From Ampelomyces quisqualis (taxonomy: Eukaryota > Ascomycota > Dothideomycetes > Pleosporales > Phaeosphaeriaceae), in NCBI GenBank assembly GCA_018398575.1, contig JAGTXZ010000010.1:2418001-2482000 (forward strand): a stretch of DNA of 64,000 nucleotides, read 5' to 3'. Below, piece after piece: positions 1 through 9,830 of this stretch (positions are counted from its first letter, which is position 1; each line of letters begins with the position of its first letter). The notes below the pieces were generated by a model that saw nothing but the letters and a program-made list of their open reading frames with translations, was not told the origin of the DNA and did not search any database. The translations under genes and the position numbers were made by a program.

Positions 1-1159
1 TCTCTTACTTGTAGCACTAGTAGGCTTCTGTTGCGAGGCATGTGAATCAGGCTGATCACGAGATCCACACCACGTGATGGAGAGGCATGTCACCACGGAA
101 AATGGGACCAGATTGTTCGGGCCGTTCAAGCCGTGTCTTGGCTCACTGTATATAATCTGATCTTCTATCCTATTGGACAAAACAAGCCATCCGATCTTTT
201 CACTCACAACTCAAACTTGATCCATAGTCTCGCTCAGCTCTAACAGCTTCTACTTCCCTTTCTAAGCATTGTTTTAAACTAACTAGAGAGCCTACGGTAT
301 TGCACACTTGAGCACAATATGATATAGTGCTATACAATGTTTAGATATTCTGGGGAGTACCAAGGCCTTAGAAGCCTCTACGCTTATACTAATGTGCGGA
401 GTATAACTCTGGATAATACGAGAGCTGCAAGAGATGAGCCAATGATTTTCCTCGATTAGGCTCTAGGTCGGCCGCATAAAGGCCACAAGCGAGGCAATTA
501 TCTTATTGGCGTGCGCGATATGATTGTGGTGCGGGATATTGGGCTGGCGTCAACAACTTCCTTTCCAGCGAGACGAGATAGCGCTTACCCGCTCCACAAG
601 CTGACCGCCGCTTAGTGTGTGGGACGGGTAAAGGCTACTGGCATGGAGGTGTAAATGTTCATGACGGTAGGCCATATTGCTATGCGGGTATCAAAGAGCT
701 GACTCGAGACTGTAGAGAGGAGGGTTGCACTTGATCGTACTTGTCCGCAATGTTCCAGATGGGATGCGTCTTGTGTGGCCAGAGGGAAACTGACACCGAG
801 CATCCATCAGCTTCACACCTACCATGCCTGAGGATCTAGTTGATGGAGTTGGCACGTTCCACTGGGTTAACATCGCGCCGACGGATGTCCGCTTGCATCT
901 TGTCTCCAGTGCTTCCATGGGCCACGGTAAGACCGTGTAGCAGTGGATGTTGCTGAGACATGATCTGATTCCGAATGAAGGACGTAGGACAACTGTACGA
1001 TGGCTTGTCGTGCCCAATTTGCCGGAGTGGATACCCTCAAAGTCAAGGCCCGAGAGAGCTGATGACATGGAACTCATACGCTATTATGCGTATAACCGAT
1101 AGCTTGAGGACTTACTAGGCTGACTATGCACAATTAAGGTAGTTGTGATTGATTTCCTA
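1..1159. other. Region without a recognisable gene
   Basis: Base composition is normal, unlike the AT-rich block that follows. Only short, mutually overlapping open frames are present on both strands, and none has a domain I recognise. It lies directly upstream of the transcription-factor relic and may hold decayed 5' parts of that gene, such as a Zn2Cys6 finger, but I could not see a Cys6 motif. Confidence 0.5.
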
Positions 1160-2327
1160 CCAATGCTCGGTGCAGACCGTCGAGCCCGACTACGAAGTAG
1201 GTCGACTCATACTCAAAAGCGCTTTGTCGTCCAACAAAATTCAAACTTCCAACCCCGTGCTCTATGCGGTACTTGTGCTTGCATCGTAACATCTGGCGAC
1301 AACACATTCGAAGTAGACCGATACAAGCGCACTGCGCTGCGAGGTCTCTATACCCATAAAGAAATTGACATGTGCCAAGCCACTGAGCATGTCGCCGCGA
1401 ATTTGAGTCTGTATGTACTCGAAGCAAGAGAAAAAGGCCTCCAGAAAATAAATCATGCTAAATTGTCGTAGAAGCCGCAGGCATCCTACAATAACTCTGC
1501 TTGGGTCGGCTACATTAGCAGCGTGAAACAGGTCATTGAGGATTTCAATGCCACCTGTAGACAGCGATGCCTCAATCTTCCTAAAATGTGTGCATCACTT
1601 TGACGTCATGGCACGCTTCAGCTTCTGACATTGGCGTACTGAGCAAATGAAAGCCGTTGCCAAAGACTTCAGTTCAGCCCTGACAGTCAGACATGCGTAG
1701 TGCAGTACCTTTTGGCTCGAGCCTCGTTCTTGCAGGGCGTTTCGAGTATGTCGTCTCATGCTCACCCAGTATTGCAATCACTCGCTAAAGTCTCAACCAT
1801 AGCTATGTATTGTTCTGAACCGGATTATCCTACTGCGGAGTACCAAGGTTATCTGGACGATCGTCAATCAAGGCTACACAAGGCCGATCCACACATTTCT
1901 GGCCGGCAACACTCTCCACACGACGACGTCAGTCCTACAGTACAGCTCCCGGAACTTGCTCGCTTAGCCGGACTGATCTATCGTTCCCGTGTACGAAGTA
2001 TCTCGGACCTTCTCCGGTTGTTCTCCCCAGATTGACTCGTGGGCACGGCTCGCGCTCGACATACTTGCCATTTTAAACTCTTGCCTCTGTCCGTTCGCAC
2101 TGATCGTTATCGGCTGCGAGATCAATAGAGACGAGGATCGAGTGATCTTGCTTGACCTCTATGCGAAGATGGAGGCTAAGCCGCATCTGCAGAGCTTCGG
2201 GGAGACGAGAGCTTTGACGCAGACTGCTTGGAATCTGCACGATCTCGTGGAAGATGGAAAGCTTGAGTATATTCACAAACTCAATTTAGTGATGAGTTCG
2301 CGAGGTGTTGTACCTTGCTTGGCGTAA
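1160..2327 (+). pseudogene. Relic of a fungal Zn2Cys6-type transcription factor (Fungal_trans_2-like C-terminal part)
   Basis: Successive plus-strand frames read like the C-terminal regulatory part of fungal transcription factors. Pieces include an 'SNPVLYAVLVLAS'-like helix near 1225-1290, 'YNNSAWVGYISSVKQVI' near 1487-1537, 'EYQGYLDDRQSRLH' near 1840-1880, and 'LALDILAILNSCLCPFA' followed by 'TALTQTAWNLHDL'-like text at 2050-2250. The reading frame changes near 1985-1992, where 'LARLAGLIY' must be joined to 'VYEVSRTFSG', and there are stops near 1470 and 1600. No complete gene can be drawn. The family is inferred from remembered sequence style; a protein search of the pieces would settle it. 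It abuts the transposon block, which fits degradation at a repeat border. Confidence 0.55.
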
Positions 2328-2740
2328 CGGGCAAGCTTGCTCGTTGGCGCTAGGAATTGCAGTGCCATATCAAGGCTAAGAATTTCCAGAGCAGCCTTTT
2401 TGAGCCCCCTACCTATATGTACGCCAGTGACTGAGATATACGTGTGCTTTACGAGTACGCGAGCTTAGGGCGAAAACAACAGAAGATCAAAACTTTGTGG
2501 CTAGAGCGCTCTCACGCATAGCGACTTCTAATACCTGCTCTAAAGCTCGTGGGCTCGGTAGTTTACATAGCATCTACCTGTCTCTAATCTACATCCTACG
2601 AGTAGTTCCCAATATCTACCATAGGATAGATTAAACCCACCCAACGTCACCCACTGGCACAGGGGGCTCCGCAAATGCAAAGACGGAGCTCCAAACATTC
2701 CCAGCCATTCTCAATGTACAGAGCACAAAACATGCCTGCT
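2328..2740. other. Flank between transcription-factor relic and giant transposon
   Basis: About 400 bp of normal-composition DNA with no gene. It ends at the trinucleotide GCT (2738-2740), which is repeated just after the far end of the mobile element at 21127-21129. Confidence 0.6.
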
Positions 2741-2770
2741 CACTGGGGTACAAATGCGGTGTTAAATACC
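2741..2770 (+). repeat. Left terminal inverted repeat of the CACTG element
   Basis: Thirty bases beginning CACTGGGG. They differ from the reverse complement of 21097-21126 only at positions 6 (G/C) and 15 (T/C). GCT immediately precedes the repeat. Further in, a shared ATCGTGTAAA block appears near 2798-2807, with its counterpart near the right end at 21080-21088, so similarity extends patchily beyond the 30 bp. Confidence 0.9.
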
Positions 2771-3331
2771 CAGCGCGGTGTTAATATACACCGCAGTATC
2801 GTGTAAATTCACTCCTTTACACCACACGTAGGGGATATTTACACAGCTCCGGTGTATATTACACTGTTGCAGTGTTTTTTTGCCTGTCTAATCTCACAGT
2901 ATATTATCTTATGTTTTGTTAAAATATATATAAACTATATATTACGCAAAATTAATAAAAATTCTGCTGTTGTACGCCTTAAGCAGTACGTTATTTAAGC
3001 TAAGCAAACAGTACTTGCTAATACTGCTTACTACATAAGACGTAGGTAAATGTTAACGTAGTTAAGCACAAAATCTTAAAAGCTATTAGGTTTTTAACTA
3101 GAAATATATTTAGAGTTAAGCTAATTAATCTTTCTTTAATCTAATTTAACCTGTTATTATAACCTGCAAGCAGTTCTTTATAATAGCATTTGCTATAGCG
3201 CTCTAAGCTTTTAGCAGATTAGAGATGTAAAAGTAAAGTTAATTGTTTGTTTAAACTAACACCTATTGCCTTTATAGCTATCTAAAACTAATTCTCTATA
3301 ATAGTAAACATTTTTGTTAACAACTGTAGCA

Positions 3332-3339
3332 GTTGCTTA
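3332..3339. repeat. 8-bp target-site duplication of nested hAT element (left copy)
   Basis: GTTGCTTA at 3332-3339 directly precedes the hAT left end (TACGCTGGTAAATAGGT at 3340-3356). An identical GTTGCTTA at 9255-9262 directly follows the right end, whose reverse complement starts TACGGCAGTAAATAGGT. Eight-base duplications are the hallmark of hAT insertion. Confidence 0.85.
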
Positions 3340-3356
3340 TACGCTGGTAAATAGGT

Positions 3357-3525
3357 TCAGGGTACCCGCTTATGGGTAGGGGTTGGGTTAGGGTTAAGCA
3401 CAAGGGGGGTAGAGTAAGGTTTAGGTTATGTAGGGGCTAGTGTAGGGTTCAGGTTAGAGTATACAGCTTAGGGTGTTAAGGTTAGGTTATTAGTTTGGTT
3501 AGGGTACCCGCTATAGGGTTATACT
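3357..3525. repeat. Left subterminal G-rich repeats of the hAT element
   Basis: A cluster of degenerate GGGTTAGGG/GGGTAGGGGTTGGG units. The block GGGTACCCGCTNTAGGGT-like occurs twice, near 3360 and 3502. Mirror-image units occur at the right end (9110-9240). They look telomere-like, but their placement just inside both hAT ends marks them as subterminal transposase-binding-type repeats. Confidence 0.65.
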
Positions 3526-5094
3526 TGTGCAGCGCTTCTAATCTAACGCCCATAACAAGTATGTTACTTAGGAGTAAAGTAGGGTAAAAGAAATAAGTGT
3601 ATTTTAGCGTGTATCCTAAAATAAAGTTATCGCAGGAATAGTCTAATCTTGCAGCTGTTTAATAAGCTTTATAATCTGCTTATTATAGATGTTTATTACA
3701 GTTTTTAACCAAGGTTGTTTTAGATAGTTAAGAGCTACTGTTTATCACATTTTTTTATCACACTTGCTAGTCTAAGAAACAAGAAGGCCTTAATCTCTTC
3801 CTCTGTAGACGCTGCTTGTACTAAGGAGTCTAGAGTAGTGCACTATATAAAGGCGTTGCAGATTCCCTAATATTATCTTCTCTGTTACCCTCCTGCTCCT
3901 TATTGCTTGTCTAATTCTCAAAACGTTAGATTCTAGAGCTAGTTAGACTAGCAAAATTAATAGGACCTAGAAGCTTAAGTAGATCCTAGACACTCTTAGC
4001 GCTGTGTTAGGATCCTATAGTTAGTAATTGTAGTGTAGAACAGTTTAGTTGTGCGTCCTCCTTAGTAATTGCGTGTTTTACAACCATAATCTTCTAGATT
4101 ATTTCTGCTCTAAGCCTGTGCTGTTAATCTCCTAGGACGTCTCTTGCAGTATTAAACAAGCGCTTAACCCTAACTTCTGCAAGCTGTACAGCTAGTACGT
4201 CTTTAGCTACCTAGGCTAGGCGTAGGTACGTATCTACATTAGCCTGCTACCAGACAAGTATATTTAATAACTTCTCTTTATCTTCTTTACTAGTTAGAGA
4301 AGTGCTAAGGTAGCAGAGAGCTTCTGCACAGAGTAGTCTAATGCTTGCGTTAGTTTTATAAGAGATATTAGCGCTTAACCTACTAAACTGTGTTGTTTAA
4401 AAGAGAGGCCTTCTAAACTACTAGTGTTTAGGTAGACGCTGTAGTTACAAAGAATAAACTAGAGTACAGTCTCTGTTTGTTGCTGCAGGGTTATTTTTGT
4501 ATTAATTAATGTAGTCTAGGAACTAACGCTAGTATATACGTTTAAAGTCTAGTCTCTATGTGTTACCCTAGGTGTTATTAGCAGTGCGCTATAATAAACA
4601 TGTGTAATAAACATAGTCCCTACCTTATATGCAGTAAGCTTCTAAGATAGATTAAGGATAGTTGCGACGTTGTAAAGATATCCTTGTTCCTTATCTATGC
4701 GTAAATAATACTTTAACAACTTCTTCTTACCTTTCTCTGCTGCTGCCTTTACTACAGCTAGCTACTCCTTGCAATAGCTAGTCTTATCCTCCTCGTTAGA
4801 TAGCTTAGTTGTTATTTAATTCAGGAAGTCAAAAAGTTAGTTGTACATTAACCAGATGTACAGGGCCTAAGGTATGTTGCTTTTACTAATTCTGTTAGTA
4901 GCTGTTTTAAAGTTTGCTAGCATGCGTGTTATTGCCCTAAGGTGTAACTACTTAGCAGGTGCTAGCTAAAGCCTTTTAAGGTTCTTAAAGTCTGCAACTG
5001 CGTTATTGTCCTATAAATTACTACTACTACCTTGCAGGGCCTAATTGAGTGTAATCTTTTGCTCTAGCTACTTGTTAATATAAGTAGCTAAGGA

Positions 5095-5770
5095 GCAGGC
5101 GCACTCGCACATATTATAGGTTAAATTCCACCTAGTCTTAATATCTTAAATCACACAGAGTTAATTTTTTGGCAGTATATTAGATTGTACCTTTAGGAAT
5201 TGTTCAAAACATTAAGAGGATAAATTAATAGCAATACAAATTGCTTGGATCTAGAGGAGCTTAGTGCGTAATAAAGAATTGTAATAAAGGGTGTAACATA
5301 CCTTTTGCAAAGAGTTGAGCACTAATATGCTATTATTAATCTAGTAAACGTAATAGCGTTGCAGCTGCTAAGCCTCTTTAATCTTAGGCAAGGCTGTTAG
5401 CCTTAGGTAGGCTATTATGTCCTGCACTACCAGGTTAATAATATAAGCAAGGCATGGTATAGTGTTTTCCTTCGCGTTCTAAGAAACCCCCTTATTAGTA
5501 AGATTGCTTTCTAGGCTTCTGCTAAGGGTACTGTTGTTTGAAGCGTTATTGCAGGTAACTGCTAGTAATTGTTTTGATATTTTTGTGTTTTTAAGTACCT
5601 ACATAAGATCAGATGCTATAGAAACTCTAGTGTGCCGCCTACGCAAGGGCACAAAATCTAATAGAACCTCTCTTATCTGCTAACTAGTGTTAATATAATA
5701 GGCTTTAATAGCCAAAAAGCTTAGGTAGTTAGCTGCAGACCAGGCGTTAAGGGCAATTAAGATTTTTGTT
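5095..5770 (-). pseudogene. hAT transposase, recognisable core of a longer fossil gene
   Basis: Reading the minus strand through RIP stops gives, in order, family signatures of hAT transposases. These are 'ALNAWSAANYLSFLAIKA' (about 5700-5755), 'LLAVTCNNASNNSTLS' (about 5530-5575), 'IPCLAYIINLVVQDIIAYL' (about 5405-5465), then, after an intron at 5260-5301, 'KTRWNLTYNMCECA' (about 5098-5140). The catalytic Asp expected in the D-NASNN block reads Asn here, a G-to-A change consistent with RIP. The intact gene would have continued on both sides, from about 6.7 kb down to about 3.8 kb. It belongs to the nested element bounded by the 8-bp duplications. No functional product is possible. Confidence 0.85.
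5260..5301 (-). other. Fossil intron in hAT transposase (doublet-type)
   Basis: On the minus strand it begins GTATGTTACACCC and ends CACTAAG, 42 bp. It contains two TTTATTAC units in tandem. It interrupts the transposase frame between the 'INLVVQ' and 'TRWN' blocks. It shares its core with the introns at 6977-7027, 7359-7406 and 8500-8547. Confidence 0.6.
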
Positions 5771-6976
5771 AATTTGCTAAGATCAGAAAGAAGGTTTTTA
5801 GTTACCTGCTTGTATTGTTTCTAAAGTATAAGAGTAAACTTGTATTAGCTAGGTATAGTAGTGCCAGGCTAAAGAAACTCTACAAAGCGGCAAAATAAGG
5901 GTTGCTCTAATGTTTAAAAAGACCAGTTCTTATCAAGAAGTACCTATACAATTTCTAGTTTAAATTGCTAGGTAGTAAACAGTTGCAGGGGTTGTAGACG
6001 TAATAGTGTAACAAATAGGAGTAGCTGCCTTATGTAAATAGATTCTATAACCTCTCTGTAACTATTAGACTAAAGGTAGTTGCTAAGGTGTTTTGTCCCT
6101 ATATGCTTATTAGTTAGGTGTTAAAGTATGTGCCTACAGTTCAGGCAATATACGTGTAGTTTGCTGCTTTTAATATAGGCTCCTTCTCTAAATTGAGTCT
6201 ATATAATAGCAGAACGTTTAGCTCCACCCTATTAAGAATTAGAATTATTAGAGTCTTGGGCCTATAACGTGTTCTACTACTAGGCATCCCATGCAGCACA
6301 TATGGTAGCATTGTCTTAAATTGGCTGCTTAAAGATAGTAACTATTCTCTTAATTCTAGACTTAAGGATTTAGGGGGCGTTAAGTGTAAATTTGTAGAGT
6401 ATTTTAGGCAGATTAGGGTATAAGTTGTCTAGGAGTAAAGGGGGGTCGCTTAGGTCTATGTGTGTAATAAAAAAGTGTAATAACAAAGTAGTAATGTCTT
6501 GTAGAAAGAGAGTAGTAATTGCAGCAACAATAGAATAGCAAAACTACAGTTTAGTGTTACTTTAAGTAAGAGAGGTAGGCGTTCTGCTAGAGGCGTTATT
6601 CCTCTAGTTAGGAGGCAGATAGTAGGGCTAAACTTTTAGAAATTAAGAAATTAGGTTTTACAGTAGTAGCAAAATTTTCTAGTCTTAACTACATTAGGCA
6701 ATAATATACAGTAACTTTAATTATACATGTTACTTAGCGTCTGAACAGCCCTCTTAAGTACTATTAGAGAACCCCTCCTAAGTACTGTTGCTCTAATCCT
6801 TATCCTCCTTATCTTTATATTTATTAGGCAGTGTCTTATAGTATGCCTCTAGCTCTTTACTAGAATTGTTAACCTCTTCCTTACATTTAGTATTATCGCG
6901 TCCTTTAACGTATAGCCTATTACTATAGAGCTGCAGAGGCTAATTAAACTTAGGGAAAGGTGTAGGCTTACGCCTC

Positions 6977-7027
6977 CTAGCAGACCAGTTAGAATAAGTA
7001 TGTAATAAAATAACGTGATAAACTTAC
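6977..7027 (-). other. Fossil intron, doublet-type
   Basis: Minus strand, 51 bp. It starts GTAAGTTTATCACG, contains TTTTATTACA and a TTCTAAC branch-type motif, and ends CTGCTAG. It joins 'TLVTN.NWQ' to 'ARRRKPTPFP'. The splice sites are textbook. Confidence 0.65.
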
Positions 7028-7358
7028 TGCCAATTCTAATTAGTAACTAGAGTCAACTCGTTAGGCGTTAGCTTATCGCGAAATTTTAGCCATTCAGCCT
7101 TAGCCTGTAGTGTCTTAAAGCCATTCCTCTTAAGGAGGTGTAGCCTACAAGTATACTCCTTTTAAAGTATCCTCTCTACAGCCCTACTAGGCCCAAAAAC
7201 GCAAGTGTAAGCTTAAGCTAACAATTTTTTTTGCTTTAAGTCTAAAATTGCAGAAAAAGACCCCTTTATAACAACGTTGTAGGCGCGCATATTAATTTTG
7301 ATTTAGATAGCCTCCTATTTTTAATTAACTTAAGTAATAGAGGCTGTTAACTACTTAG

Positions 7359-7406
7359 CTTTGCATGTAAGTAAAACTAACGTAATAAAAAGGTGTGATA
7401 ACTTAC
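7359..7406 (-). other. Fossil intron, doublet-type
   Basis: Minus strand, 48 bp. It starts GTAAGTTATCACACC, continues TTTTTATTACG and ends TGCAAAG. Its first 15 bases closely match those of the plus-strand intron at 8500-8547 in the histone-like gene of the same element. Confidence 0.65.
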
Positions 7407-8144
7407 CAGACTACTTGCTATCAAAACGCTTGGCTGCCTAGGCCTTAAGCTTATGCTTAAGTTTCTTAACTTGTTGCCTTAAAGACAATGCTGTGTACCT
7501 ATTACCTCTCTTAACCTTCTTCTTAAGCTAGTATTTAGCTAATTAGTCTAAGGATTCAGCCTTTGCAATAGCAGCTAGCTCCCTAGATTGCATAGCGCTG
7601 CTGCTAAGTTGCCTACTAGAGTTAACTTAGAAATTTGTTAGGCGGCCTTGCTTTAGAGTATTACTACTACAAGAGTTAAGGATATAGCTAATCTCCTTAT
7701 CCCTAGAAGCAAAACCCTAGACAAATCAGTATAATTTATAACAAAGTTCTAAGAATATTACTATTGTAAGCTAGGCCTACTCCTCTTCCTTAAAATTTGG
7801 CAGAATTTGAACAGGAATAGGCAGCAGAAAGCCCTTAGGCTTGTTAACGACCTTAATTTCCTCAGACTTAACAGATTCTATAGTAATAAGTGTAATAAAG
7901 TAATGTAATAAAGCGCATTGCTATTGCAGGCGTGTAGCTTTAGTGTTTTATTTTGGCAGCCTACAACTAATAACGCAGTAAGTTAGTCTATGCGCACGCA
8001 GGCTACTAGCGTGCTTTCTGCCTACTACCCGCGCTTACTGCCTTCTAGCCTATTTTACATAAACAACAAACAAGTCTATAGAAATCTACTCTTTAATTTT
8101 AATATATAGCTAGAACAAAAGCTAGCGCAATTTTGGGTAGGCCT

Positions 8145-8183
8145 GTAAGTTAACACAGTTTTTTATTACGTTCTAGTCTTCTA
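8145..8183 (+). other. Intron-like sequence, doublet-type, upstream of histone fossil
   Basis: Plus strand. GTAAGTTAACACAG is followed by TTTTTTATTACG and TTCTAG; the acceptor could be at 8176 or 8183. It has the same core as the other introns of this element. It would imply a 5' exon of the histone-type gene, or a separate short gene, ahead of 8298. Confidence 0.4.
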
Positions 8184-8297
8184 GTAGCGCCGCTAGTTTT
8201 AAATTAGCTCCTGCAGAAATTTTATGCTAAGATCTAATTTTCTGCGCCAAGCCTGCTTACTGCTCATTCACTAGGCACCAAAACAACCTAAATTATT

Positions 8298-8870
8298 ATG
8301 ATATCAAATCTATAACTCTACAACACTACTACTATAGCTCTAAGAAAACGCAAATCCAAAGTTAACAACGCTGTTACTAGGGGCACTGTAGTTGCCAAAG
8401 ACCTAGCTAGCAAGGCTGCTAGGAAATCTGCCAGGAAAAGCCTAGCCGCAAAAACTCAAAAAGCAGCTCCAAAAAAAAAAAGGCACCTTAAGCCAGGCAG
8501 TAAGTTATCACAATTCTTTATTACGCTTATTTACTTACTGCTTAAAGCTGTGGCGCTTAGAGAGATCCGCTGATACTAGAGGTCCACTAAGCTCCTTATC
8601 CGCAAGCTGCCCTTCTAGCGACTCCTGCGCAAAATAGCTCAAGAATGCGTCTAAACTACTAGTAGTAATATTCGCTTCTAAAAATCAGCTGTTAGGGCAG
8701 TTTAAGAGGCTGCTAAGGCCTATATAGTTAGTTTTTTTAAGGGTTTGTTTCCTAACCCCGTTTTTTTAACAAATTCTAACTAAATATAGATACAAATATA
8801 AATGCAATCTACGCAAAAAGGGTTACTATACAGGCAAAGGATGTCAGCCTTGCGCTTAGGTACTATTAGA
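8298..8870 (+). pseudogene. Histone H3-family gene (possibly CenH3-like) captured by the hAT element; RIP-inactivated
   Basis: Three exons read through: ATG at 8298 to 8499; 8548-8742; 8790 to about 8870. Exon 1 encodes a basic tail with 'KDLASKAARKSA', matching the canonical H3 tail 'KQLASKAARKSA', then a non-canonical Lys-rich stretch ending 'HLKPG'. Exon 2 gives 'TVALREIR', 'STKLLIRKLPF' and 'RLLRKIAQ', then the alpha-2 helix with 'EAAKAYIVSFF'. Exon 3 gives 'DTNINAIYAKRVTI' and 'AKDVSLALR'. Six in-frame stops (8571, 8577, 8616, 8652, 8679, 8703) fall mostly where H3 has Gln (CAG/CAA to TAG/TAA). Between the IAQ and RF blocks there are ten residues rather than the six of canonical H3, and 'EAA' replaces 'EAS'; both are seen in centromeric H3. 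The C-terminal end is unclear. Confidence 0.85.
8500..8547 (+). other. Intron 1 of the histone H3-type fossil (doublet-type)
   Basis: GTAAGTTATCACAATTC, then TTTATTACG, ending CTTAAAG; 48 bp. It sits exactly between the codons for 'PG' and 'TVALREIR', restoring the H3 frame. A second intron at 8743-8789 (GTTTGTTT...CTAAC...TAG) joins 'FFK' to 'DTN' and does not carry the doublet. Confidence 0.75.
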
Positions 8871-9175
8871 AGTTTAGCTCTTATTAGGCAATTGTGTAGG
8901 AGATCTAGAATCCTCTACTTTTATGTATATTAGAAATAAAGACCTCATTTCCTCTTTATTATAATAAAAATTTGTGATTACTGTGCTATTTTTGATATCC
9001 CTAGCATAGTTTTTGCCCCTGTAAAATTAACTATATATTTAGAAACCTAATTTTATAAGATTAGTAGATACATACTTCAAATTTTATTTAATTGCGCAAA
9101 ACTTATGCAACCCAACCTTAACCTGCAATTGATACCTCTAACCCAACCTCTACCTACTTTTAGCGTTAATTAAAT

Positions 9176-9240
9176 GGGTAGGGGTTGGGTTAGGTATAGG
9201 GTCTTACGTAAAAGTACCCTACCCTAACCCAACCCCTACC
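9176..9240. repeat. Right subterminal inverted repeat of the hAT element
   Basis: GGGTAGGGGTTGGGTTAGG at 9176-9194 is answered by CCTAACCCAACCCCTACC at 9223-9240, separated by a short spacer, so the sequence can fold back on itself. Together with the left cluster (3357-3525) it frames the element. Confidence 0.7.
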
Positions 9241-9254
9241 TATTTACTGCCGTA

Positions 9255-9262
9255 GTTGCTTA
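9255..9262. repeat. 8-bp target-site duplication of hAT element (right copy)
   Basis: GTTGCTTA, identical to 3332-3339. It marks the point where the outer CACTG element sequence resumes. Confidence 0.85.
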
Positions 9263-9830
9263 TTAGTTAAACTACGTTAATAGGCTTTGCTAAGTACCTA
9301 CTACTTGTTACTAAAACTCTTAGAGGTTTATATTTAAGACAGTATTAGTAAATACACTACAACTAGGTAGCCTTAGTTATAAGTAGTAGACGTAGTAGGC
9401 GTTATAGCCTGCTAAGTCTTTAGTAATCTTAACAACTACTACCTTCTGTTAGGCAAGAGAGACTAGAAATAAGATCTAGATATATACCTAAGAATACTAT
9501 TAAATTAAAATTAGTTAACAAAGTTATAAGCGCTTATAGCCTATTAAAAGTTATTACGCGTGTAAGCTTAAGGCGCTGCGTAACTTTATAGCTGTATAGG
9601 TTTAAATTCCTCTTGCGTCTTTTATAGTAAAGTAGCTTAGGTTTTATAATTAGCCCTATACTCTTATAGCTATTACGCAGACAGTTACTCTTAGGGAGCT
9701 TAAGACGCTGCGTAATTTTGTAGCTATATATAATTAAAGTACTCTTATTAGTTAAGTACTAGATCTCTATTAGAACTTGTATACTATTTATACTAGAGTT
9801 TTTATTACCTAGCTACTTCTTAACTGTAAA

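Larger units (their letters stand above)
6750..7900 (-). pseudogene. Unidentified fossil multi-exon frame of the hAT element
   Basis: Minus-strand text reads as protein once TAG/TAA are taken as former Gln. Stretches include 'AMQSRELAAIAKAESLD', 'RGNRYTALSLRQQVKKL', 'LKFRDKLTPNELTLVTN' and 'ARRRKPTPFPKFN'. It is rich in Lys and Arg and helical, and is broken by two good GT...AG introns (7359-7406 and 6977-7027). I do not recognise the family. It lies upstream of the transposase on the same strand, so it could be its 5' portion or a separate accessory gene. Both introns carry the TTATCAC/TTTATTAC core. Confidence 0.45.
3340..9254. mobile_element. Nested hAT-superfamily transposon carrying a histone H3-type gene
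   Basis: This 5,915-bp element sits about 600 bp inside the left end of the CACTG element. Terminal inverted repeats are 17 bp and match at 14 positions (TACGSYRGTAAATAGGT). The flanking 8-bp duplication GTTGCTTA is perfect. G-rich subterminal repeats of the form GGGTAGGGGTTGGGTTAGGG lie at both ends (3357-3525 and 9110-9240). The minus strand holds a fossil hAT transposase (recognised at about 5.1-5.8 kb) and a second fossil frame at 6.75-7.9 kb. The plus strand holds a fossil histone H3 homologue at 8298-8870. Several introns share one sequence core. All coding parts are interrupted by RIP-type stops. It inserted after the outer element, since it splits it. Confidence 0.85.

Noticed and set aside
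3357..3525. Internal telomere
   Set aside because: Units are degenerate, short and mirrored at the other end of the hAT element, so they belong to that element.
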